Source of the DNA: Neisseria bergeri
GTDB lineage: Bacteria > Pseudomonadota > Gammaproteobacteria > Burkholderiales > Neisseriaceae
Reading direction: 5' to 3'
Assembly: GCA_003044455.1 (NCBI GenBank)
Contig: POWY01000002.1
Span: 124,001 to 188,000 of the forward strand
DNA length: 64,000 bases
The notes under the pieces were generated by a model. The model saw nothing but the letters and a program-made list of their open reading frames with translations. It did no database searches and was not told the DNA's origin. Positions 57,760 through 64,000 of the stretch are shown here, in pieces. Made by a program: the position numbers and the translations under genes. The number at the start of each line of letters is the position of its first letter. Position 1 is the first letter of the stretch.

Positions 57760-58039
57760 AAAAACGCTTTCTTTATTGATTGTTCAAATTTGAATTGGAA
57801 AAGATAAAACCCAAAGGATATTTTGTGCGCGCATTATATTTGATAATCAAACCCATTACAAAATGAATCCATACGCTTAATCTATCCGCCTACCAAATAT
57901 CGGTTTATTTCTATTTTCAAGTGTGTACTTTATACCACACCGGCTGGGTGTGCCGTCACCCCGCGCTTTAGGCGGCAATAAAGGAAAAGTTAACGAACCA
58001 ACAATATCCGACCAAAAGATTGTTCCGCTTCAAAGCAAA
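57760..58039. other. intergenic region between the TonB receptor gene and suhB
   Basis: Besides the receptor promoter it contains no gene. The part near 57930-57980 is GC-richer (CACACCGGCTGGGTGTG) and may form a weak hairpin. Confidence 0.45.
57833..57861 (-). promoter_or_regulatory. promoter of the TonB-dependent receptor gene with possible Fur site
   Basis: On the minus strand: TTGTAA (-35, 57861-57856), 17-bp spacer, TATAAT (-10, 57838-57833). The spacer and -10 read TTTGATTATCAAATATAAT, rich in GATTAT/ATAAT units as in Fur boxes. The match to the 19-bp consensus is partial. Confidence 0.55.
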
Positions 58040-58077
58040 ATGCCGTCTGAAATACGGTCGGGTATTTCAGACGGCAT
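58040..58077. terminator. terminator after suhB
   Basis: ATGCCGTCTGAAATA pairs with TATTTCAGACGGCAT; extended 15-bp stem around GGTCG-type loop sequence, 34 bp beyond the suhB stop. Confidence 0.75.
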
Positions 58078-58110
58078 TCTATTCTTCCCCTCCTTCGGGA
58101 AAGACTCGGA

Positions 58111-58896
58111 TTAAACGTGTGCAGAAATAATTTTCAACATTTGCGCCAGCACTTTGGGATTGGCGGCGACAACATCGCCGCTTTCCAGCCAGCCGTCTTC
58201 ACCCGACATATCGGTAACGATGCCGCCCGCTTCTTGGACAATCAATGCGCCTGCGGCAATGTCCCACGGTTTGAGGTTGAACTCGAAAAAGCCGTCAAAA
58301 CGACCAGTCGCTACGGCACACAAATCCAAAGAAGCCGCGCCTTCACGACGGCCGCCGGCGGTTTTTGCCAAGAAATCTTTCAAAATCGCCAGGTACTTGT
58401 CCATCATGCTTTGATCGACAACAGGGAAGCCGGTACCGATCAGGCAGCGGTTCAATTCGATGCGGTTGGAAACGCGGATGCGGCGGTCGTTGAGCAACGC
58501 GCCTTTGCCGCGGGATGCCATGTAAACGTCGTTGCGTTCGGGGGCGTACACCAAAGCTTCTTGCAACACGCCTTTGTGCAGGAGTGCCATAGAGATGGCG
58601 TATTGAGGATGGCCGTGAAGGAAGTTGGTCGTGCCGTCAAGCGGATCGATAATCCATTCGTACTCGGCTGCGGCTTTACCGTGGGAGCCGCTTTCTTCGC
58701 AAGTGATTTTGTGGTGCGGATAGGCTTCTTTCAAAGCCTCAACCAGGATGATTTCGGAATTGCGGTCAACATCGGAAACAAAATCGTTGAAGGCTTTGCT
58801 GTCGGTTTTGACGGCATCGAGGTTGCCTGCGGCGCGTATCATCATCTGACCGGCACGGCGGGCGGCTTTAAAGGCTGTATTCAAAAACGGATTCAT
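58111..58896 (-). CDS. suhB: inositol-1-monophosphatase family protein SuhB
   Basis: Mg2+-dependent phosphatase fold; in E. coli SuhB also works in rRNA transcription antitermination. Metal-binding motif DPLDGTTNFLHGHPQYAIS, Glu in ITCEESG, and WDIAAGALIVQEAGG near the end. 261 residues. Divergent from trmJ across 243 bp; the same pair is adjacent in many proteobacteria. Confidence 0.94.
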   Translation of the reverse strand: MNPFLNTAFKAARRAGQMMIRAAGNLDAVKTDSKAFNDFVSDVDRNSEIILVEALKEAYPHHKITCEESGSHGKAAAEYEWIIDPLDGTTNFLHGHPQYAISMALLHKGVLQEALVYAPERNDVYMASRGKGALLNDRRIRVSNRIELNRCLIGTGFPVVDQSMMDKYLAILKDFLAKTAGGRREGAASLDLCAVATGRFDGFFEFNLKPWDIAAGALIVQEAGGIVTDMSGEDGWLESGDVVAANPKVLAQMLKIISAHV

Positions 58897-59139
58897 CAGA
58901 TTTCCTTAAGGGTGGCATACCGCCGGTTCGGACGCGCAGTCCTTCGGAGCGGCAAAATCGGAGTTTATTTGGTTGGGGTAAATCCTGCCAAATCGGGTAA
59001 AATACCGCCTGACGTGTGTCTGCTTCAGGCGCAACGTTAAATTTCCGACGTTGTTAAAGAACATTTCAGACGGCATTTGACCGTCCGAACGAAAAAGACG
59101 GCGCATTATACCCTATTCCATTCCGACCGAAAACCGAAC

Positions 59140-59958
59140 ATGACTGCTCTCAAACCCGCCCTGCCCGACTATCTCGGCAACATCCGCATTATCCTCACGC
59201 GCACCAGCCATCCCGCCAATATCGGTTCCGCCGCGCGCGCGATGAAAACAATGGGTCTGCACAAACTGACCATCGTCGCCCCCAATCTGATGGCAACGCC
59301 GATGACGGAAAATCCGCCCGTGTTCGATCCGGAGCATCTGCAATCGTTTAAATTACCGGAAGAAAGCTTCATCCTCGCTTCCGGCGCGGCAGACGTTTTG
59401 GAAAATGCCACCATTGCCGCTTCTTTGGACGAAGCCCTTGCCGACACTACCATCGCCTGCGCCCTGACCAGCCGCCGCCGCGAAATCACCGCACCGCTGC
59501 AAACGCCGCGCACACTCGTTCCCGAGCTGTTGCAGGCGGCGCAACGCGGCGAACAGGCCGCACTCGTGTTCGGCAACGAAACTTTCGGCTTGAGCATCGA
59601 AGAAGTCCGGGCGTGCAACCGCCTGATGACCATCAACGGCAACCCCGATTATTTCTCGCTCAACCTCGCCCAAGCCGTGCAGGTCGCGTGTTACGAAATC
59701 TTCAGCCAGACCGATATGCCCATGACCCACCTGCAACAGGAAGACCACGCCGCCACCCACGAACAAATCAAAGGTATGGTCGCCCATATGGAAAGCGTGA
59801 TGGACAGCATCGGCTTTTTCAACCGCCGCAACGGCGAACGCCTGATGCGCCATATGCAGAGCCTGTTCGGACGCGCCAACACGCAAACGGAAGACATCGA
59901 CATCCTGCGCGGTTTTTTCAATACGCTGCAACAGCGTCTGAAGGACGGGCAATCCTAA
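59140..59958 (+). CDS. trmJ: tRNA (cytidine/uridine-2'-O-)-methyltransferase TrmJ
   Basis: SPOUT-family methyltransferase expected to methylate the 2'-O of position 32 in tRNA. N-terminal IRIILTRTSHPANIGSAARA with the catalytic-loop Arg, then ALVFGNETFGLSIEEV and YFSLNLAQAVQVACYEI, which form the knotted SAM site. 272 residues from the ATG at 59140; an in-frame upstream ATG at 59077 lies next to an uptake sequence. A C-terminal extension follows the SPOUT domain, as in TrmJ. Confidence 0.92.
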   Translation: MTALKPALPDYLGNIRIILTRTSHPANIGSAARAMKTMGLHKLTIVAPNLMATPMTENPPVFDPEHLQSFKLPEESFILASGAADVLENATIAASLDEALADTTIACALTSRRREITAPLQTPRTLVPELLQAAQRGEQAALVFGNETFGLSIEEVRACNRLMTINGNPDYFSLNLAQAVQVACYEIFSQTDMPMTHLQQEDHAATHEQIKGMVAHMESVMDSIGFFNRRNGERLMRHMQSLFGRANTQTEDIDILRGFFNTLQQRLKDGQS

Positions 59959-59963
59959 GCACA

Positions 59964-59994
59964 AGCCGTCTGAATCCGCTTTTCAGACGGCATT
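59964..59994. terminator. terminator after trmJ
   Basis: GCCGTCTGAA (59964-59973) and TTCAGACGGC (59982-59991), 8-nt loop, 5 bp after the stop. Confidence 0.65.
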
Positions 59995-60028
59995 TCAGGA
60001 AAAATCAGAATACAGAAACAGGAAAACC

Positions 60029-60886
60029 ATGAACTACGCCCTCGATGCCCTGTGGTGGAAACTGACCGACCCTGCCGTGCGGGATTTAGCCTCGCTGCTG
60101 ACTGCGCCGCCTTTGTGGCAAAGCGGTTGTGAATTGGGCGTACGCGAATTATTGGGGGAACGCGGTTTCCGTTACCTTTTGGCATTGGATGCAGATCCTG
60201 CGCCGCTGACGGAACACCTCGCCCGACGCGCCCCGTTCGGACGCCGCTTGGGCATTTACGCCGAAGAACTGCTGGCATTTTGGTTTGCTAACGCGCCGCA
60301 CGCCGAACTGCACGCGCACAACCTGACGGTTTCCGGTTCGGACGGCGGCACGCAAGGCGCGGCGGATTTTGTGGCAAGGCTTAACGGCAAGCCCTACCAT
60401 ATCGAGCTGACCTGCAAATACTACGGCGGCGGCACGGGCAAACCCGAAGACATGCGCGGACTCAACCCCAAAGACACGCTGTTGGGAAAAGCCGCCAAAC
60501 TGACCGCCCAACTCGGTCTGCCGCACACTTCAGACGGCATCCGAACCTTGCGGCGGCACGATTTGCCGCTTGACGTAAAACCCGCGTCCATCGTGCGCGG
60601 TATCGGCTTTTTTCCACAAGGTTTCCATGCTTTTGAGCCGCCACTTAACCCATACGGCTGGTGCGGCATCTATATTCAAGATTGGGCTGAATACGGGTTT
60701 GAACGCCGAGAAGCCCGCTACCATCTGCTCGACCGTATGGACTACCTCTCGCCTGCGCGTGTCGCCGAAACCGAAACATTGAACGCAACCGAAATCCGCC
60801 ATATCGGACAAGGTTTGATTGCCGTCTTGGAATGTCGGCCGGACGGCTTTTGGCACGAAATCGAACGCATTATGAAGGCCGTCTGA
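60029..60886 (+). CDS. DUF1853 family protein
   Basis: 285 residues. Family traits: RLGIYAEELLAFWF, GAADFVARLNGKPYHIELTC and, later, GWCGIYIQDWAEYG. The Asp...Glu-x-Thr-x-Lys (ADFVA...HIELTCKYY) has the form of a PD-(D/E)XK-type core, so a nuclease-like fold is possible; no activity is known to me. An in-frame uptake sequence encodes TSDGI, and another supplies the stop codon (AAG-GCC-GTC-TGA). The RsmB-type methylase follows after 36 bp. Confidence 0.82.
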   Translation: MNYALDALWWKLTDPAVRDLASLLTAPPLWQSGCELGVRELLGERGFRYLLALDADPAPLTEHLARRAPFGRRLGIYAEELLAFWFANAPHAELHAHNLTVSGSDGGTQGAADFVARLNGKPYHIELTCKYYGGGTGKPEDMRGLNPKDTLLGKAAKLTAQLGLPHTSDGIRTLRRHDLPLDVKPASIVRGIGFFPQGFHAFEPPLNPYGWCGIYIQDWAEYGFERREARYHLLDRMDYLSPARVAETETLNATEIRHIGQGLIAVLECRPDGFWHEIERIMKAV

Positions 60887-60922
60887 AACCCTTTACCAAC
60901 TTTAAGAGAAACCCATTACATT

Positions 60923-62179
60923 ATGAACGCCGCACAACTCGACCATACCGCCAAAGTTTTGGCTGAAATGCTGACTTTCAAACAGCCTTCCGATACCGTC
61001 CTCTCCGCCTATTTCCGCGAACACAAAAAGCTCGGCAGGCAAGACCGCCACGAAATCGCCGAAACCGCCTTTGCCGCGCTGCGCCACTATCAAAAAATCA
61101 GTACCGCCCTGCGCCGCCCTCACGCGCAGCCGCGCAAAGCCGCACTCGCCGCACTGGTTCTCGGCAGAAGCACCAACATCAGCCAAATCAAAGACCTGCT
61201 TGATGAAGAAGAAACAGAGTTTCTCGGCAAGTTGAAAGCCCGTAAAACCGAGTTTTCAGACGGCCTGAATACCGCCGCCGAATTGCCGCAATGGCTGGTG
61301 GAACAACTGCAACAGCATTGGCGCGAAGAAGAAATCCTTGCCTTCGGCCGCAGCATCAACCAACCTGCCCCGCTCGACATCCGCGTCAATACCTTGAAAG
61401 GCAAACGCGATAAAGTGTTGCCATTGTTGCAAGCCGAAAGTGCCGATGCAGAGGCAACGCCTTATTCGCCTTGGGGCATCCGCCTGAAAAATAAAGTCGC
61501 GCTTAACAAACACGAGTTGTTTTTGGACGGCACGCTGGAAGTCCAAGACGAAGGCAGCCAACTGCTTGCCCTGCTCGTCGGTGCAAAACGCGGCGAAATC
61601 ATTGTCGATTTCTGTGCCGGCGCAGGCGGCAAAACCCTCGCCGTCGGCGCGCAAATGGCGAACAGAGGCAGAATCTACGCCTTCGACATCGCCGAAAAAC
61701 GCCTTGCCAACCTCAAACCGCGCATGACCCGCGCCGGACTGACCAACGTCCACCCCGAACGCATCAGCAGCGAACACGACAGCCGTATCGCCCGACTGGC
61801 AGGCAAAGCCGACCGCGTGTTGGTGGACGCGCCCTGCTCCGGCTTAGGCACACTGCGCCGCAATCCCGACCTCAAATACCGCCAATCTGCCGAGACCGTA
61901 GCCAACCTTTTGGAACAGCAACACAGCATCCTTGATGCCGCATCCAAACTGGTCAAACCGCAAGGACGCTTGGTATACGCCACTTGCAGCATCCTGCCCG
62001 AAGAAAACGAGCTGCAAGTCGAACGCTTCCTGTCCGAACATCCCGAATTTGAACCCGTCAACTGCGCCGAGCTGCTGCAAAGCCTGAAGGTCGATTTGGA
62101 TACCGGAAAATACCTGCGCCTCGATTCGGCAAAACACCAAACCGACGGCTTCTTCGCCGCTGTATTGCAACGCAAATAA
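60923..62179 (+). CDS. RsmB/NOP-family RNA cytosine-C5 methyltransferase
   Basis: 418 residues: an N-terminal NusB-like helical domain, an RNA-contact part, and a Rossmann methylase with DFCAGAGGKTLAVGAQM (SAM site), DAPCSGLGTLRRNPDLKY and VYATCSILPEENE, whose two Cys are the catalytic pair of m5C methylases. The target may be C967 of 16S rRNA, but Neisseria may have more than one family member, so the symbol is left open. An AG-type uptake core lies in frame (FSDGLN). Terminator at 62195. Confidence 0.88.
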   Translation: MNAAQLDHTAKVLAEMLTFKQPSDTVLSAYFREHKKLGRQDRHEIAETAFAALRHYQKISTALRRPHAQPRKAALAALVLGRSTNISQIKDLLDEEETEFLGKLKARKTEFSDGLNTAAELPQWLVEQLQQHWREEEILAFGRSINQPAPLDIRVNTLKGKRDKVLPLLQAESADAEATPYSPWGIRLKNKVALNKHELFLDGTLEVQDEGSQLLALLVGAKRGEIIVDFCAGAGGKTLAVGAQMANRGRIYAFDIAEKRLANLKPRMTRAGLTNVHPERISSEHDSRIARLAGKADRVLVDAPCSGLGTLRRNPDLKYRQSAETVANLLEQQHSILDAASKLVKPQGRLVYATCSILPEENELQVERFLSEHPEFEPVNCAELLQSLKVDLDTGKYLRLDSAKHQTDGFFAAVLQRK

Positions 62180-62194
62180 CCCTGTTTAAACAAA

Positions 62195-62232
62195 ATGCCG
62201 TCCGAACCCTTTTCAAAGCGTTCAGACGGCAT
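62195..62232. terminator. terminator after the RNA methyltransferase gene
   Basis: ATGCCGTCCGAA (62195-62206) and TTCAGACGGCAT (62221-62232), one mismatch, 14-nt loop. Confidence 0.65.
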
Positions 62233-62241
62233 TTCATCAAT

Positions 62242-62346
62242 TATAGTGGATTAACAAAAACCAGTACGGCGTTGCCTCGCCTTGCCGTACTATTTGTACT
62301 GTCTGCGGCTTCGTCGCCTTGTCCTGATTTTTGTTAATCCACTATA
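62242..62346. mobile_element. Correia repeat (NEMIS/CREE), short form, 105 bp
   Basis: Begins TATAGTGGATTAACAAAAAC and ends in the near-exact complement (GTTAATCCACTATA), giving terminal inverted repeats of about 26 bp with one mismatch. The inside (GTACTGTCTGCGGCTTCGTC) is the usual Correia core. The outermost TA pairs fit the known TA target duplication. It is non-coding and nonautonomous; such elements can supply promoters or IHF sites and, when transcribed, fold into RNase III substrates. It sits 280 bp before the DUF4124 gene. Confidence 0.93.
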
Positions 62347-62626
62347 AAAATATCAAAATACCGCAGATTCAACCGATTCAACACCAAAGGCAGAATCACG
62401 CGCCCCTTCGGATTTTATACACACCGGGCTGCAATTTTCTTTTTCTTTGTCGAAATATACGGTAGCATAAGCATATTCCAATGATATTTTTGGGAATCTG
62501 TTTTACCCCAATATATAAAGCACCATATAAGGCGGAGTGTCTTCCCCACTTTGGCCCGAACCCGGAAAAACACCGCCCGAGCCAATCCTGATGCTGCCTC
62601 GGCAGCCAACCATTAAGGAAACCCTA
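62347..62626. other. intergenic region downstream of the Correia element
   Basis: AT-rich with no gene seen; ends with AAGGAA, the ribosome site of the next gene. Confidence 0.5.
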
Positions 62627-63055
62627 ATGAACTTTTCTTTATCCGTCATCATATTTACCCTCGCCTCTTTCCTGCTCATACCGCCTGCCGAAGCCGCCGT
62701 CTTTACTTGGAAGGACGGCGGCGGCAACAGCTATTCGGATGTACCGAAACAGCTCCATCCTGACCAGAGCCAAATCCTCAACCTGCGGACGCGCCAAACC
62801 AAACCGGCGGTCAAGCCCAAACCTGCCGTCGATCAGAATGCGGGCAGTGCGAAGGAAAACGAAAAGGATATTGCCGAGAAAAACGGGCAGCTTGAGGAAG
62901 AAAAGAAAAGAATTGCCGAAACCGAACGGCAGAACAAAGAAGAAAACTGCCGGATTTCAAAAATGAACCTGAAGGCGGTGGGAAACTCAAATGCGAAAAA
63001 CAAGGATGATTTGATCCGTAAATACAATAACGATGTGAACAAATACTGCCGTTAA
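62627..63055 (+). CDS. DUF4124-domain exported protein
   Basis: 142 residues from the ATG at 62627, seven bases after AAGGAA. Signal peptide FSLSVIIFTLASFLLIPPAEA, then the DUF4124 motif VFTWKDGGGNSYSDVPKQLH, a Lys/Pro-rich linker, and a charged coiled coil (KNGQLEEEKKRIAETERQNK) ending with a Cys. Two Cys in the mature part (near residues 107 and 141) could form a disulfide. DUF4124 proteins are periplasmic, of unknown function. A longer in-frame start at 62537 would make the signal internal. Confidence 0.85.
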   Translation: MNFSLSVIIFTLASFLLIPPAEAAVFTWKDGGGNSYSDVPKQLHPDQSQILNLRTRQTKPAVKPKPAVDQNAGSAKENEKDIAEKNGQLEEEKKRIAETERQNKEENCRISKMNLKAVGNSNAKNKDDLIRKYNNDVNKYCR

Positions 63056-63068
63056 TCGGCTCTAGCGC

Positions 63069-63101
63069 AAACCCCATGCCGTCTGAAGCGGCACGGGGTT
63101 T
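63069..63101. terminator. bidirectional terminator
   Basis: AAACCCCATGCC (63069-63080) pairs with GGCACGGGGTTT (63090-63101) with one mismatch; the left arm overlaps an uptake sequence. Between two convergent genes. Confidence 0.75.
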
Positions 63102-63102
63102 G

Positions 63103-64000
63103 TCATTTCTGCCAGTAGGTTTTGACGTTGACGAACTCGTACAGCCCGAATTCGGACAATTCGCGCCCGTAACCGGAATCTTTAACCCCTCCGAAAGGCA
63201 GGCGCAAATCGCTGCTGGTATGGCGGTTGATAAACACCGATCCCGCCTGTATTTTTTCGGCAAACCGCCAGGCGCGGTCAGTATCGGCGGTATAAATGCA
63301 GGCACCGAGCCCGAACGGGGAATCATTGGCAAGGGCGATGGCATGATCTTCGTTTGCAGCATGCAAAATCAGGGCGACGGGGCCGAATACTTCTTCATGC
63401 CAAACCCGGCAGGCAGGATTTACCCTATCTAAAACCGTTGCGGGATAGAACCATCCCGGCCCCTGTGGAACTTTGCCGCCGGTCAGGCATACCGCGCCGT
63501 TTGCAACGGCATCTTCAACCTGCCCGTGAACCCGCTCCCGCAAATCTTCACGGTGCAGCGGTGCAAGCGTGGTATCGGGATGTTTGGGGTCGCCCATTTT
63601 CAATTTGGCGCATTCGGCGAGAAACAGCGGGATGAAACGATCGGCTGCGGCTTCGGTTACGATGATGCGCTTGGCGGCATTACACGACTGTCCTGCGTCG
63701 CGGAAACGGGAATAACAGGCTTCTGCGGCGGCGCGTTCCAAATCGGCATCGGGCATCACGATAAAGGCGTTGCTGCCGCCGAGCTCCAACACGGTTTTCT
63801 TGAGGTTTGCGCCCGCGTGTGCCGCAAGGATGCGCCCCGTATGCGTCGAACCGGTAAACGCCATTGCGTCGGTGTGTTCGATGGCTTTGAGCGTGTCCGC
63901 CTCATCCAGCCACACGCCTGCCAAAGGAATGCCGTCTGAAGCCAAATCGAACAACGCCTGACTGACGCGTGCCACGCTGGGTGCGGGTTTGACGGCGCAC
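63103..64000 (-). CDS. NAD(P)-dependent aldehyde dehydrogenase, succinate-semialdehyde type, 5' partial
   Basis: 298 codons of the C-terminal two-thirds of an ALDH; the frame is open past the window edge (AVKPAPSVARVSQALFD), so the GTG near 63975 is not the start. General base Glu in LELGGSNAFIV, catalytic Cys in DAGQSCNAAKRIIV, and the typical end SGYGRELSEFGLYEFVNVK. Closest in style to succinate-semialdehyde dehydrogenases of the GabD/Sad type; the exact aldehyde is uncertain. An in-frame uptake sequence encodes ASDGIP. Confidence 0.9.
   Translation of the reverse strand, partial: CAVKPAPSVARVSQALFDLASDGIPLAGVWLDEADTLKAIEHTDAMAFTGSTHTGRILAAHAGANLKKTVLELGGSNAFIVMPDADLERAAAEACYSRFRDAGQSCNAAKRIIVTEAAADRFIPLFLAECAKLKMGDPKHPDTTLAPLHREDLRERVHGQVEDAVANGAVCLTGGKVPQGPGWFYPATVLDRVNPACRVWHEEVFGPVALILHAANEDHAIALANDSPFGLGACIYTADTDRAWRFAEKIQAGSVFINRHTSSDLRLPFGGVKDSGYGRELSEFGLYEFVNVKTYWQK

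Overview
This is a 64 kb stretch of chromosome from a member of the genus Neisseria. The strongest sign is the DNA uptake sequence ATGCCGTCTGAA, present many times on both strands and often as closely spaced inverted pairs between genes. The AT-type dialect together with the gene content (pilW, p64k-type lpdA, nmlR-adhC-estD, priB inside the rpsF operon, a Correia element) points to the N. meningitidis / N. gonorrhoeae / N. lactamica group. The species cannot be fixed from the sequence alone. No tRNA, rRNA, CRISPR array or complete insertion sequence was seen.

Layout. 1-5.6 kb: end of rsuA, an NSS-family transporter, cmk, rpsA and ihfB. 5.6-8.3 kb: a compact glutathione-dependent formaldehyde/nitrosothiol detoxification unit (nmlR divergent from adhC-estD) with a textbook MerR-type promoter. 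8.7-15.8 kb: zapE, ndk, rlmN-pilW-ispG, then tig and clpP on the other strand. 16-24 kb: ftsK, a uracil permease, a secreted DUF4189 protein, two adjoining wrecks (a pirin gene and a trimeric autotransporter adhesin facing each other), then pssA and a TSUP permease. 24.8-27.3 kb: the rpsF-priB-rpsR-rplI operon and trxB, with copA divergent. 29.6-33.9 kb: uvrC, a Sel1-repeat protein and trmB. 34-35.6 kb: an AT-rich insert with two unknown genes among repeats. 35.6-43.9 kb: uvrB, a DUF1963 protein, ctpA, an EnvC-like LytM protein, creA-like, yqgE and ruvX. 44-45 kb: an Imm26-like orphan gene fused onto a beheaded FAH-family gene. 45-54 kb: proS and the complete pyruvate dehydrogenase set aceE-aceF-lpdA. 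54-64 kb: a DUF945 protein, a TonB-dependent receptor, suhB, trmJ, a DUF1853 protein, an RsmB/NOP methyltransferase, a short Correia element, a DUF4124 protein and a partial aldehyde dehydrogenase.

Most of the window is conserved core: translation, DNA repair (uvrB, uvrC, ruvX), division and envelope upkeep (ftsK, zapE, EnvC-like, CtpA), central carbon entry (PDH) and redox/metal defence (nmlR, adhC, estD, trxB, copA). Accessory material is confined to four places: 8.3-8.7, 20.6-22.5, 34.0-35.6 and 44.0-44.9 kb. These are the best places to look for something new, above all the two-gene AT-rich island and the orphan immunity-like gene.
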